Part shown: positions 24,413 through 37,490 of the stretch, one piece after another
Position numbering within the stretch: the stretch's first letter is position 1
Layout of the letters: each line of letters opens with the position of its first letter
From: Berberis thunbergii
Taxonomy: Eukaryota > Streptophyta > Magnoliopsida > Ranunculales > Berberidaceae
Assembly (NCBI GenBank): GCA_003290165.1
Contig: QNQO01002091.1
Location: 83,576-147,575, forward strand
DNA: 64,000 bases
Direction of reading: 5' to 3'
Notes under the pieces: generated by a model
The model's database searches: none
Seen by the model: the letters and a program-made list of their open reading frames with translations, nothing else
Told to the model about the DNA's origin: nothing
Program-made: the position numbers and the translations under genes

Positions 24413-24418
24413 AATAAA
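24413..24418 (+). terminator. polyadenylation signal of copy 5
   Basis: AATAAA lies 47 bases after the stop codon in TTAATAAAGAATTAGC, with a second AATAATAAAATTGT shortly after. It is conserved in nearly all units. Confidence 0.6.
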
Positions 24419-24901
24419 GAATTAGCACATTATTGAAATAATAAAATTGTATTTTATTCTATTTATCTTGAAGTAACATTTTAAATTTCACACATTAGAA
24501 ATTTCACGTACATAATATTTTGTATGAAATGCACACAATGAAAATTGTTTGTATGTCTCGTTTGGTGAAACATATGGTGTGTTGATTGAAAGAAAAAGAT
24601 GATAATAATATACAAGACTTGTGAAAATAACAAGAGAAAGCATGGTGGGTGACAACAAAAAAATCGAGAGGGAAGGTAGAACTTGAAGTTGATCATAACT
24701 TCATGAAGAAAAAAAAAAAAAAAATCTTTGGCATACTTACCCAACGCTTTTTATTTTTATAAAATAATCAAAACTTTCTACCCTAAAGATATAATGGTCA
24801 ATATATTCATGTCAACCATTTGCAAACCACATTCAAAGACACATTGTTTTATAAATTTTAACCTTCTACTACTTTATCTTAAAAAACTACTCTAAAACGC
24901 G

Positions 24902-25294
24902 GTCTACCAATTATAGCTGAGTTGGTCGGACATCCACTATTCTTGTGAGAGGTCGCGGGTTTGAAACTGACTAATTAGAATTTTATGAGTTTTCGCCCGA
25001 TTATAAGGAGTACATGTGTTCCACTATTGATAAGCCTTTAGGTATTGAATGCAATTGCTTAGATGGACTAGACCAGAGTGAAGTGAAAGCAAGTCTTCAT
25101 GCAATGTGGAGGCGATAGACCGGAGCGAAAGCAAGTCTCCATACGAGTTGGAGGCGACGAGGATATTAAGTAGCAATAATATTGTAGCTTTTGAGCCTGG
25201 TTTGATTCACCCTATAAGGTCAGTCATGCAGCCTTCGGGCATGGATTAGTAAATAAATAAAAATGGTCAACAACCAATTTAAAAAAAAAAAAAA
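24902..25294 (+). mobile_element. tRNA-derived SINE, reference copy 5
   Basis: The 393-bp element shows RNA polymerase III promoter boxes: box A TAGCTGAGTTGG (24914-24925) and a box B-like GGTTTGAAAC (from 24958). The remainder is unrelated to tRNA and ends with TTTAAAAAAAAAAAAA. Two internal direct copies of GAAAGCAAGTCT flank a 42-bp segment that is deleted in some other copies. CTCTAAAACG on both sides is the likely target-site duplication. The spacing of the boxes and the A tail fit a tRNA-derived SINE rather than a tRNA gene, because no acceptor stem or anticodon arm can be formed. Confidence 0.8.
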
Positions 25295-25472
25295 TTAAAG
25301 CTCTAAAACGTGTCCATTATGTAGTTTAATTACGATCTACACTTCATATTGCCCGTGCCTACGACATTCGATACTATATATTGTAAATACTATACTAATG
25401 ACACCAAGCTATAGGAAAATGCTTCGCAAGGAACTTTACATTTTCAAAATACTAATTTTGAACTAAATGGAG

Positions 25473-25560
25473 TCATGAGCACACCTCCCAGTAACCCATA
25501 AATAGTTTGCTTAGTTGAGATATCTCACAGACTAGAACGCATCGTTCCAACCTTGGCATT
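25473..25560 (-). pseudogene. fragment of unrecognised gene inside the unit (representative)
   Basis: Minus strand reads MPRLERCVLVCEISQLSKLF then MGYWE, matching the upstream relic at 12420-12520. In long units the second exon-like part is also present (for example 27850-28010). Short units have lost it in the 300-base deletion. The same segment occurs in all units. Confidence 0.5.
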
Positions 25561-25579
25561 TGTTTACTGCTGAACCCAT

Positions 25580-25668
25580 AAATTAGATGAATTGGGTAAG
25601 GAACTGATTTCAGCAGAGCATGTCCAAGCAATGATTTCAGTAGGCGGTGTTCTTTCAAGGCTTTCTAT
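25580..25668 (+). pseudogene. PPR C-terminal remnant inside the unit (representative)
   Basis: The frame KLDELGKELISAEHVQAM, continuing ISVGGVLSRLS, is the better preserved counterpart of KLDELSEN at 10300. It is the tail of a PPR E+-type region, without a start or the repeats, so it is a passenger in the unit. Equivalent segments occur in all units. Confidence 0.55.
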
Positions 25669-26382
25669 GACTAATAAAAATTCATGATAATCCATAGAAA
25701 TCTATAAGAATCCTTTAAAATTCATCAAAATTCAATCATTTAAAATCCATAATAAACTATGTGGATTCCGTAAAATCCATTAAAATCCTTTGAAATTCTT
25801 TAAAATCCCGTGAGAACTTAAGAATTTGGTTTCATCTAAGTTTGTATTTATCATATGTATTTTGACATGTATTGTTTGTACCATTTTTTACATAACGATG
25901 TAAGAAAACTTTGTAACTTTCTTATTAGATTTATTTTATGTGGCCATTGACACTATTTTATCAATATTTGCTTAAAAAATGATGAGTCTATGTAGTAGAT
26001 GGATTTAATAAGTTGGGGCCAAATTTGATCTCCATTAGTAGCTAATCTCAACAACATTTTGGACATGCATGACAAAAAAAAAAAGTTTAGGAAGTTGAAT
26101 GTTGATATTTCCATAAATTAATTTCAAAATCTTGTTAGGAAGAACCCAAGTACACATGGGACAACTAGTAATTAATTTGCAATATTTTGATAAATATTAT
26201 ACTTTGATTTGGTTTTAACTGCAATAGTTATTTTAGGCAAGTTGTTTCATGCCAATTATTGATGGTAATAATCCATCTCAGGCTCCTAAACATTATAAAT
26301 AGCTAAGACATTTGCAATCTCTACATCACAATTTCACAAACCCAAGATAGATTGTATCCTTGTTCTAAGTTGTGCGTACATT

Positions 26383-26743
26383 ATGACTAAGTTTTCCTTC
26401 ACCCACATTTTTCTTCTTGTTGTCATCGTTTTCTCAGGTTTGTCATTTTTTGTGTAGCCTAAGATTTATGAATATTTAGTTGATATTAAAAGTTTTTGAT
26501 ACCCCGAAAATATCGAAAATGGGCTTTGATGATGAGTTTTTGATACGTATTTGTTTACTGATCCATTGTGCAGTTGGAACAATGGCACAGAAACGATGCC
26601 AAGAGACATTACATAGGATTGGTTGTGAACTCTCCCATTGCCGTCAAGAGTGCTATCAAAAACACGGGTTAGGAGGCCAAGGTGTATGTACCTATAACGG
26701 TGCAGCTCAGACTTACGCGTGTGTTTGTATCTATAATTGTTAA
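26383..26743 (+). CDS. defensin-like peptide, copy 6, intact
   Basis: Exons 26383-26437 and 26574-26743, with a 136-nt intron. The 74-residue product is identical to copy 5. TATA box at 26294-26301. Confidence 0.9.
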
Positions 26744-27259
26744 CTATGTTATACCTATAATTGTGTTTTATGTTGGCTCAAGTTATTAATAAAGAATTAG
26801 CACATTATTGAAATAAAAAAATTGTATTTTATTCTATTTATCTTGAAGTAACATTTTAAATTTCACACATTAGAAATTTCACGTACATAATATTTTGTAT
26901 GAAATGCACACAATGAAAATTGTTTGTGTAAACATATGGTGTGTTTGATTGAAAGAAAAAAGATGATAATAATATAGAAGAAGACTTGTGAAAATAACAA
27001 GAGAAAGCATGGTGGGTGACAACAAAAAAATATCGAGAGGGAAGGTAGAACTTGAAGTTGATCATAACTTCATGAAGAAAAAAAAAAAAAGGCATACTTA
27101 CCCAACGCTTTTTTATTTTCTATAAAATAATCAAAACTTTCTACCCTAAAGATATAATGGTCAATATATTCAACCATTTGCAAACCACATTCAAAGACAC
27201 ATTGTTTTATAAATTTTAACCTTCTACTACTTTATCTTAAAAAACTACTCTAAAACGTG

Positions 27260-27602
27260 GTCTACCAATTATAGCTGAGTTGGTCGGACATCCACTATTC
27301 TTGTGAGAGGTCGCGGGTTTGAAACTGACTAATTAGAATTTTATGAGTTTTCGCCCGATTATAAGGAGCACATGTGTTCCACTATTGATAAGCCTTTAGG
27401 TATTGAATGCAATAGATGGACTAGACCAGAGTGAAGTGAAAGCAAGTCTCCATACGAGTTGGAGGCGACGAGGATATTAAGTAGCAATAATATTGTAGCT
27501 TTTGAGCCTGGTTTGATTCACCCTATAAGGTCAGTCATGCAGCCTTCGGGCATGGATTAGTAAATAAATAAAAATGGTCAACAACCCAATTTAAAAAAAA
27601 AA
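27260..27602 (+). mobile_element. tRNA-derived SINE, copy 6, 42-bp internal deletion
   Basis: The segment between the two GAAAGCAAGTCT repeats is missing, so GTGAAGTGAAAGC runs directly into AAGTCTCCATACG. The tail is AAAATTAAAAATTAAAAG rather than pure A. This variant occurs with long units. Confidence 0.8.
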
Positions 27603-29043
27603 TTAAAAATTAAAAGCTCTAAAACACGTCCATTATGCAGTTTAATTACGATCTACACTTCATATTGCCCGTGCCTACGACATTCGATACTATATATTGT
27701 AAATACTATACTAATGACACCAAGCTATAGGAAAATGCTTCGCAAGGAACTCCTCAAATGACAGTGTGATCATTAGATGTTTGTGTTCGCATGTTCATGG
27801 ATTTGATACTTCTATGAAAAATGTCTAACCATAAAATGTCCCTAAATCAGGATCATCAAATGATGGATCTGCTACTAGTGCTTCTGGCTGGTACTGATGG
27901 ATCTGGTTCTTCTACTACATCAGGAACATAGTGAACAGCTTAGCCTGTAGGATTTACTGGATCAACTGCATATGCTATAGAATTTGCAACTAAAGCTGGG
28001 TGTAATGTTGAAATATTTTAATCTCAAAATATTCTAGTTAATTCAATGAAATAAAAACCAAGATTTTTTTTAGGACTAAATTTAATTCCTTCATCTTTAC
28101 ATTCTTCAAAATACTAATTTTGAACTAAATGGAGTCATGAACACACCTCCCAGTAACCCATAAATAGTTTGCTTAGTTGAGATATCTCACAGACTAGAAC
28201 GCATCGTTCCAACCTTGGCATTTGTTTACTGCTGAACCCATAAATTAGATGAATTGGGTAAGGAACTGATTTCAGCATAGCAAGTCCAAGCAATGATTTC
28301 AGTAGGCGGTGTTCTTTCAAGGCTTTCTATGACTAATAAAAATTCATGATAATCCATAGAAATCTATAAGAATCCTTTAAAATTCATCAAAATTCAATCA
28401 TTTAAAATCCATAATAAACTATGTGGATTCCGTAAAATCCATTAAAATCCTTTGAAATTCTTTAAAATCCTGTGAGAACTTAAGAATTACGTTTCATCTA
28501 AGTTTGTATTTATCATATGTATTTTGACATGTATTGTTTGTACCATTTTTTACATAACGATGTAAGAAAACTTTGTAACTTTTTTAGATTTATTTTATGT
28601 GGCCATTGACACTATTTTATCAATATTTGCTTAAAAAATGATGAGTCTATGTAGTAGATGGATTTAATAAGTTGGGGCCAAATTTGATCTCCATTAGTAG
28701 CTAATCTCAACAACATTTTGGACATGCATGACAAAAAAAAAAGAAGTTTAGGAAGTTGAATGTTGATATTTCCATAAATTAATTTCAAAATCTTGTTAGG
28801 AAGAACCCAAGTACACATGGGACAACTAGTAATTAATTTGCAATATTTTGATAAATATTATACTTTGATTTGGTTTTAACTGCAATAGTTATTTTAGGCA
28901 AGTTGTTTCATGCCAATTATTGATGGTAATAATCCATCTCAGGCTCCTAAACATTATAAATAGCTAAGACATTTGCAATCTCTACATCACAATTTCACAA
29001 ACCCAAGATAGATTGTATCCTTGTTCTAAGTTGTGCGTACATT

Positions 29044-29404
29044 ATGACTAAGTTTTCCTTCACCCACATTTTTCTTCTTGTTGTCATCGTTTTCTCAGGT
29101 TTGTCATTTTTTGTGTAGCCTAAGATTTATGAATATTTAGTTGATATTAAAAGTTTTTGATACCCCGAAAATATCGAAAATGGGCTTTGATGATGAGTTT
29201 TTGATACGTATTTGTTTACTGATCCATTGTGCAGTTGGAACAATGGCACAGAAACGATGCCAAGAGACATTACATAGGATTGGTTGTGAACTCTCCCATT
29301 GCCGTCAAGAGTGCTATCAAAAACACGGGTTAGGAGGCCAAGGTGTATGTACCTATAACGGTGCAGCTCAGACTTACGCGTGTGTTTGTATCTATAATTG
29401 TTAA
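29044..29404 (+). CDS. defensin-like peptide, copy 7, intact
   Basis: Exons 29044-29098 and 29235-29404. Product identical to copy 5. The unit upstream is of the long class (2.66 kb) and keeps the 300-base segment that short units lack. Confidence 0.9.
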
Positions 29405-29948
29405 CTATGTTATACCTATAATTGTGTTTTATGTTGGCTCAAGTTTCATTAATAAAGAATTAGCACATTATTGAAATAATAAAATTGTATTTTTTCTATT
29501 TATCTTGAAGTAACATTTTAAATTTCACACATTAGAAATTTCACGTACATAATATTTTGTATGAAATGCACACAATGAAAATTGTTTGTATGTCTCGTTT
29601 GGTGAAACATATGGTGTGTGTGATTGAAAGAAAAAAGATGATAATAATATAGAAGAAGACTTGTGAAAATAACAAGAGAAAGCATGGTGGGTGACAACAA
29701 AAAAATATCGAGAGGGAAGGTAGAACTTGAAGTTGATCATAACTTCATGAAGAAAAAAAAAAAAAAAATCTTTGGCATACTTACCCAACGCTTTTTTATT
29801 TTTCTATAAAATAATCAAAACTTTCTACCCTAAAGATATAATGGTCAATATATTCATGTCAACCATTTGCAAACCACATTCAAAGACACATTGTTTTATA
29901 AATTTTAACCTTCTACTACTTTATCTTAAAAAACTACTCTAAAACGTG

Positions 29949-30340
29949 GTCTACCAATTATAGCTGAGTTGGTCGGACATCCACTATTCTTGTGAGAGGT
30001 CGCGGGTTTGAAACTGACTAATTAGAATTTTATGAGTTTTCGCCCGATTATAAGGAGTACATGTGTTCCACTATTGATAAGCCTTTAGGTATTGAATGCA
30101 ATTGCTTAGATGGACTAGACCAGAGTGAAGTGAAAGCAAGTCTTCATGCAAGGTGGAGGCGATAGACCGGAGCGAAAGCAAGTCTCCATACGAGTTGGAG
30201 GCGACGAGGATATTAAGTAGCAATAATATTGTAGCTTTTGAGCCTGGTTTGATTCACCCTATAAGGTCAGTCATGCAGCCTTCGGGCATGGATTAGTAAA
30301 TAAATAAAAATGGTCAACAACCAATTTAAAAAAAAAAAAA
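29949..30340 (+). mobile_element. tRNA-derived SINE, copy 7
   Basis: Full length, including the 42-bp segment. Left flank CTCTAAAACGTG, right flank CTCTAAAACGTG: a perfect 12-bp match, the best target-duplication pair in the array. Confidence 0.8.
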
Positions 30341-31432
30341 TTTAAAGCTCTAAAACGTGTCCATTATGTAGTTTAATTACGATCTACACTTCATATTGCC
30401 CGTGCCTACGACATTCGATACTATATATTGTAAATACTATACTAATGACACCAAGCTATAGGAAAATGCTTCGCAAGGAACTTTACATTCTTCAAAATAC
30501 TAATTTTGAACTAAATGGAGTCATGAGCACACCTCCCAGTAACCCATAAATAGTTTGCTTAGTTGAGATATCTCACAGACTAGAACGCATCGTTCCAACC
30601 TTGGCATTTGTTTACTGCTGAACCCATAAATTAGATGAATTGGGTAAGGAACTGATTTCAGCAGAGCATGTCCAAGCAATGATTTCAGTAGGCGGTGTTC
30701 TTTCAAGGCTTTCTATGACTAATAAAATATTCATGATAATCCATAGAAATCTATAAGAATCCTTTAAAATTCATCAAAATTCAATCATTTAAAATCCATA
30801 ATAAACTATGTGGATTCCGTAAAATCCATTAAAATCCTTTGAAATTCTTTAAAATCCCGTGAGAACTTAAGAATTTGGTTTCATCTAAGTTTGTATTTAT
30901 CATATGTATTTTGACATGTATTGTTTGTACCATTTTTTACATAACGATGTAAGAAAACTTTGTAACTTTCTTATTAGATTTATTTTATGTGGCCATTGAC
31001 ACTATTTTATCAATATTTGCTTAAAAAATGATGAGTCTATGTAGTAGATGGATTTAATAAGTTGGGGCCAAATTTGATCTCCATTAGTAGCTAATCTCAA
31101 CAACATTTTGGACATGCATGACAAAAAAAAAGAAGTTTAGGAAGTTGAATGTTGATATTTCCATAAATTAATTTCAAAATCTTGTTAGGAAGAACCCAAG
31201 TACACATGGGACAACTAGTAATTAATTTGCAATATTTTGATAAATATTATACTTTGATTTGGTTTTAACTGCAATAGTTATTTTAGGCAAGTTGTTTCAT
31301 GCCAATTATTGATGGTAATAATCCATCTCAGGCTCCTAAACATTATAAATAGCTAAGACATTTGCAATCTCTACATCACAATTTCACAAACCCAAGATAG
31401 ATTGTATCCTTGTTCTAAGTTGTGCGTACATT

Positions 31433-31793
31433 ATGACTAAGTTTTCCTTCACCCACATTTTTCTTCTTGTTGTCATCGTTTTCTCAGGTTTGTCATTTTT
31501 TGTGTAGCCTAAGATTTATGAATATTTAGTTGATATTAAAAGTTTTTGATACCCCGAAAATATCGAAAATGGGCTTTGATGATGAGTTTTTGATACGTAT
31601 TTGTTTACTGATCCATTGTGCAGTTGGAACAATGGCACAGAAACGATGCCAAGAGACATTACATAGGATTGGTTGTGAACTCTCCCATTGCCGTCAAGAG
31701 TGCTATCAAAAACACGGGTTAGGAGGCCAAGGTGTATGTACCTATAACGGTGCAGCTCAGACTTACGCGTGTGTTTGTATCTATAATTGTTAA
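31433..31793 (+). CDS. defensin-like peptide, copy 8, intact
   Basis: Exons 31433-31487 and 31624-31793. Product identical to copy 5. Confidence 0.9.
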
Positions 31794-32336
31794 CTATGTT
31801 ATACCTATAATTGTGTTTTATGTTGGCTCAAGTTTCATTAATAAAGAATTAGCACATTATTGAAATAATAAAATTGTATTTTATTCTATTTATCTTGAAG
31901 TAACATTTTAAATTTCACACATTAGAAATTTCACGTACATATAATATTTGTATGAAATGCAACAAATGAAAATTGTTTGTATGTCTCGTTTGGTGAAACA
32001 TATGGTGTGTGTGATTGAAAGAAAAAAGATGATAATAATATACAAGAAGACTTGTGAAAATAACAAGAGAAAGCATGGTGGGTGACAACAAAAAATATCG
32101 AGAGGGAAGGTAGAACTTGAAGTTGATCATAACTTCATGAAGAAAAAAAAAAAAAATCTTTGGCATACTTACCCAACGCTTTTTTATTTTTCTATAAAAT
32201 AATCAAAACTTTCTACCCTAAAGATATAATGGTCAATATATTCATGTCAACCATTTGCAAACCACATTCAAAGACACATTGTTTTATAAATTTTAACCTT
32301 CTACTACTTTATCTTAAAAAACTACTCTAAAACGCG

Positions 32337-32728
32337 GTCTACCAATTATAGCTGAGTTGGTCGGACATCCACTATTCTTGTGAGAGGTCGCGGGTTTGAA
32401 ACTGACTAATTAGAATTTTATGAGTTTTCGCCCGATTATAAGGAGTACATGTGTTCCACTATTGATAAGCCTTTAGGTATTGAATGCAATTGCTTAGATG
32501 GACTAGACCAGAGTGAAGTGAAAGCAAGTCTTCATGCAAGTGGAGGCGATAGACCGGAGCGAAAGCAAGTCTCCATACGAGTTGGAGGCGACGAGGATAT
32601 TAAGTAGCAATAATATTGTAGCTTTTGAGCCTGGTTTGATTCACCCTATAAGGTCAGTCATGCAGCCTTCGGGCATGGATTAGTAAATAAATAAAAATGG
32701 TCAACAACCAATTTAAAAAAAAAAAAAA
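32337..32728 (+). mobile_element. tRNA-derived SINE, copy 8
   Basis: Full length with a poly(A) end. Left flank CTCTAAAACGCG. Confidence 0.8.
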
Positions 32729-33838
32729 TTTAAAGCTCTAAAACGTGTCCATTATGTAGTTTAATTACGATCTACACTTCATATTGCCCGTGCCTACGAC
32801 ATTCGATACTATATATTGTAAATACTATACTAATGACACCAAGCTATAGGAAAATGCTTCGCAAGGAACTTTACATTCTTCAAAATACTAATTTTGAACT
32901 AAATGGAGTCATGAGCACACCTCCCAGTAACCCATAAATAGTTTGCTTAGTTGAGATATCTCACAGACTAGAACTCTTAGTTGACTCACAGACTATCGTT
33001 CCAACCTTGGCATTTGTTTACTGCTGAACCCATAAATTAGATGAATTGGGTAAGGAACTGATTTCAGCAGAGCATGTCCAAGCAATGATTTCAGTAGGCG
33101 GTGTTCTTTCAAGGCTTTCTATGACTAATAAAATATTCATGATAATCCATAGAAATCTATAAGAATCCTTTAAAATTCATCAAAATTCAATCATTTAAAA
33201 TCCATAATAAACTATGTGGATTCCGTAAAATCCATTAAAATCCTTTGAAATTCTTTAAAATCCCGTGAGAACTTAAGAATTTGGTTTCATCTAAGTTTGT
33301 ATTTATCATATGTATTTTGACATGTATTGTTTGTACCATTTTTTACATAACGATGTAAGAAAACTTTGTAACTTTCTTATTAGATTTATTTTATGTGGCC
33401 ATTGACACTATTTTATCAATATTTGCTTAAAAAATGATGAGTCTATGTAGTAGATGGATTTAATAAGTTGGGGCCAAATTTGATCTCCATTAGTAGCTAA
33501 TCTCAACAACATTTTGGACATGCATGACAAAAAAAAAGAAGTTTAGGAAGTTGAATGTTGATATTTCCATAAATTAATTTCAAAATCTTGTTAGGAAGAA
33601 CCCAAGTACACATGGGACAACTAGTAATTAATTTGCAATATTTTGATAAATATTATACTTTGATTTGGTTTTAACTGCAATAGTTATTTTAGGCAAGTTG
33701 TTTCATGCCAATTATTGATGGTAATAATCCATCTCAGGCTCCTAAACATTATAAATAGCTAAGACATTTGCAATCTCTACATCACAATTTCACAAACCCA
33801 AGATAGATTGTATCCTTGTTCTAAGTTGTGCGTACATT

Positions 33839-34199
33839 ATGACTAAGTTTTCCTTCACCCACATTTTTCTTCTTGTTGTCATCGTTTTCTCAGGTTTGTC
33901 ATTTTTTGTGTAGCCTAAGATTTATGAATATTTAGTTGATATTAAAAGTTTTTGATACCCCGAAAATATCGAAAATGGGCTTTGATGATGAGTTTTTGAT
34001 ACGTATTTGTTTACTGATCCATTGTGCAGTTGGAACAATGGCACAGAAACGATGCCAAGAGACATTACATAGGATTGGTTGTGAACTCTCCCATTGCCGT
34101 CAAGAGTGCTATCAAAAACACGGGTTAGGAGGCCAAGGTGTATGTACCTATAACGGTGCAGCTCAGACTTACGCGTGTGTTTGTATCTATAATTGTTAA
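33839..34199 (+). CDS. defensin-like peptide, copy 9, intact
   Basis: Exons 33839-33893 and 34030-34199. Product identical to copy 5. The polyadenylation motif has lost one A (AATAAGAATTAGC at 34247). The unit also has an unusual local insertion at about 32974-32995, far upstream of the promoter. Confidence 0.9.
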
Positions 34200-34739
34200 C
34201 TATGTTATACCTATAATTGTGTTTTATGTTGGCTCAAGTTTCATTAATAAGAATTAGCACATTATTGAAATAATAAAATTGTATTTTATTCTATTTATCT
34301 TGAAGTAACATTTTAAATTTCACACATTAGAAATTTCACGTACATAATATTTTGTATGAAATGCACACAATGAAAATTGTTTGTATGTCTCGTTTGGTGA
34401 AACATATGGTGTGTGATTGAAAGAAAAAAGATGATAATAATATAGAAGAAGACTTGTGAAAATAACAAGAGAAAGCATGGTGGGTGACAACAAAAAATAT
34501 CGAGAGGGAAGGTAGAACTTGAAGTTGATCATAACTTCATGAAGAAAAAAAAAAAAAAATCTTTGGCATACTTACCCAACGCTTTTTTATTTTTCTATAA
34601 AATAATCAAAACTTTCTACCCTAAAGATATAATGGTCAATATATTCATGTCAACCATTTGCAAACCACATTCAAAGACACATTGTTTTATAAATTTTAAC
34701 CTTCTACTACTTTATCTTAAAAAACTACTCTAAAACGTG

Positions 34740-35106
34740 GTCTACCAATTATAGCTGAGTTGGTCGGACATCCACTATTCTTGTGAGAGGTCGCGGGTTT
34801 GAAACTGACTAATTAGAATTTTATGAGTTTTCGCCCGATTATAAGGAGCACATGTGTTCCACTATTGATAAGCCTTTAGGTATTGAATGCAATGCTTAGA
34901 TGGACTAGACCAGAGTGAAGTGAAAGCAAGTCTTCATGCAGTCAGCGATCTCCATACGAGTTGGAGGCGACGAGGATATTAAGTAGCAATAATATTGTAG
35001 CTTTTGAGCCTGGTTTGATTCACCCTATAAGGTCAGTCATGCAGCCTTCGGGCATGGATTAGTAAATAAATAAAAATGGTCAACAACCAATTTAAAAAAA
35101 AAAAAA
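34740..35106 (+). mobile_element. tRNA-derived SINE, copy 9, unusual internal deletion
   Basis: The middle reads CTTCATGCAGTCAGCGATC and then TCCATACG, a different internal loss from the 42-bp deletion of copies 6, 11, 13, 17 and 18. Confidence 0.75.
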
Positions 35107-36191
35107 TTAAAAGCTCTAAAACGTCCATTATGCAGTTTAATTACGATCTACACTTCATATTGCCCGTGCCTACGACATTCGATACTATATATTGTAAATA
35201 CTATACTAATGACACCAAGCTATAGGAAAATGCTTCGCAAGGAACTTTACATTCTTCAAAATACTAATTTGAACTAAATGGAGTCATGAGCACACCTCCC
35301 AGTAACCCATAAATAGTTTGCTTAGTTGAGATATCTCACAGACTAGAACGCATCGTTCCAACCTTGGCATTTGTTTACTGCTGAACCCATAAATTAGATG
35401 AATTGGGTAAGGAACTGATTTCAGCAGAGCATGTCCAAGCAATGATTTCAGTAGGCGGTGTTCTTTCAAGGCTTTCTATGACTAATAAAATATTCATGAT
35501 AATCCATAGAAATCTATAAGAATCCTTTAAAATTCATCAAAATTCAATCATTTAAAATCCATAATAACTATGTGGATTCCGTAAAATCCATTAAAATCCT
35601 TTGAAATTCTTTAAAATCCTGTGAGAACTTAAGAATTTGGTTTCATCTAAGTTTGTATTTATCATATGTATTTTGACATGTATTGTTTGTACCATTTTTT
35701 ACATAACGATGTAAGAAAACTTTGTAACTTTCTTATTAGATTTATTTTGTGGCCATTGACACTATTTTATCAATATTTGCTTAAAAAATGATGAGTCTAT
35801 GTAGTAGATGGATTTAATAAGTTGGGGCCAAATTTGATCTCCATTAGTAGCTAATCTCAACAACATTTTGGACATGCATGACAAAAAAAAAGAAGTTTAG
35901 GAAGTTGAATGTTGATATTTCCATAAATTAATTTCAAAATCTTGTTAGGAAGAACCCAAGTACACATGGACAACTAGTAATTAATTTGCAATATTTTGAT
36001 AAATATTATACTTTGATTTGGTTTTAACTGCAATAGTTATTTTAGGCAAGTTGTTTCATGCCAATTATTGATGGTAATAATCCATCTCAGGCTCCTAAAC
36101 ATTATAAATAGCTAAGACATTTGCAATCTCTACATCACAATTTCACAAACCCAAGATAGATTGTATCCTTGTTCTAAGTTGTGCGTACATT

Positions 36192-36552
36192 ATGACTAAG
36201 TTTTCCTTCACCCACATTTTTCTTCTTGTTGTCATCGTTTTCTCAGGTTTGTCATTTTTTGTGTAGCCTAAGATTTATGAATATTTAGTTGATATTAAAA
36301 GTTTTTGATACCCCGAAAATATCGAAAATGGGCTTTGATGATGAGTTTTTGATACGTATTTGTTTACTGATCCATTGTGCAGTTGGAACAATGGCACAGA
36401 AACGATGCCAAGAGACATTACATAGGATTGGTTGTGAACTCTCCCATTGCCGTCAAGAGTGCTATCAAAAACACGGGTTAGGAGGCCAAGGTGTATGTAC
36501 CTATAACGGTGCAGCTCAGACTTACGCGTGTGTTTGTATCTATAATTGTTAA
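36192..36552 (+). CDS. defensin-like peptide, copy 10, intact
   Basis: Exons 36192-36246 and 36383-36552. Product identical to copy 5. Confidence 0.9.
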
Positions 36553-37095
36553 CTATGTTATACCTATAATTGTGTTTTATGTTGGCTCAAGTTTCATTAA
36601 TAAAGAATTAGCACATTATTGAAATAATAAAATTGTATTTTATTCTATTTATCTTGAAGTAACATTTTAAATTTCACACATTAGAAATTTCACGTACATA
36701 ATATTTTGTATGAAATGCACACAATGAAAATTGTTTGTATGTCTCGTTTGGTGAAACATATGGTGTGTGTGATTGAAAGAAAAAAGATGATAATAATATA
36801 CAAGAAGACTTGTGAAAATAACAAGAGAAAGCATGGTGGGTGACAACAAAAAATATCGAGAGGGAAGGTAGAACTTGAAGTTGATCATAACTTCATGAAG
36901 AAAAAAAAAAAAAAATCTTTGGCATACTTACCCAACGCTTTTTTATTTTTCTATAAAATAATCAAAACTTTCTACCCTAAAGATATAATGGTCAATATAT
37001 TCATGTCAACCATTTGCAAACCACATTCAAAGACACATTGTTTTATAAATTTTAACCTTCTACTACTTTATCTTAAAAAACTACTCTAAAACGCG

Positions 37096-37490
37096 GTCTA
37101 CCAATTATAGCTGAGTTGGTCGGACATCCACTATTCTTGTGAGAGGTCGCGGGTTTGAAACTGACTAATTAGAATTTTATGAGTTTTCGCCCGATTATAA
37201 GGAGTACATGTGTTCCACTATTGATAAGCCTTTAGGTATTGAATGCAATTGCTTAGATGGACTAGACCAGAGTGAAGTGAAAGCAAGTCTTCATGCAATG
37301 TGGAGGCGATAGACCGGAGCGAAAGCAAGTCTCCATACGAGTTGGAGGCGACGAGGATATTAAGTAGCAATAATATTGTAGCTTTTGAGCCTGGTTTGAT
37401 TCACCCTATAAGGTCAGTCATGCAGCCTTCGGGCATGGATTAGTAAATAAATAAAAATGGTCAACAATCCAATTTAAAAAAAAAAAAAAA
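37096..37490 (+). mobile_element. tRNA-derived SINE, copy 10
   Basis: Full-length copy with a 15-base A tail. Confidence 0.8.

Noticed and set aside
24902..24980. tRNA gene at the A and B boxes
   Set aside because: The boxes are there, but no cloverleaf with acceptor stem and anticodon arm can be drawn, and the element continues to a poly(A) tail. A SINE is the better call.
25473..25658. Recurring 61-residue minus-strand open frame (MKEHRLLKSLLGHALL...)
   Set aside because: It recurs only because the unit is repeated. It crosses the antisense of the PPR tail and the unrecognised exon remnant, and has no promoter or family match.
25680..25815. AAAATCC-rich stretch as a telomere-like or regulatory repeat
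   Set aside because: The motif is irregular and also occurs at 10.4-10.5 kb next to MITE-like sequence. Plant telomere repeats (TTTAGGG) are not present.
29525..29788. Recurring minus-strand frames beginning MINFKFYLPSRYFF or MLSPTMLSLVIFTSLL
   Set aside because: Low-complexity translations of the AT-rich region 3' of the defensin-like gene. Their length and frame vary with homopolymer counts between units.
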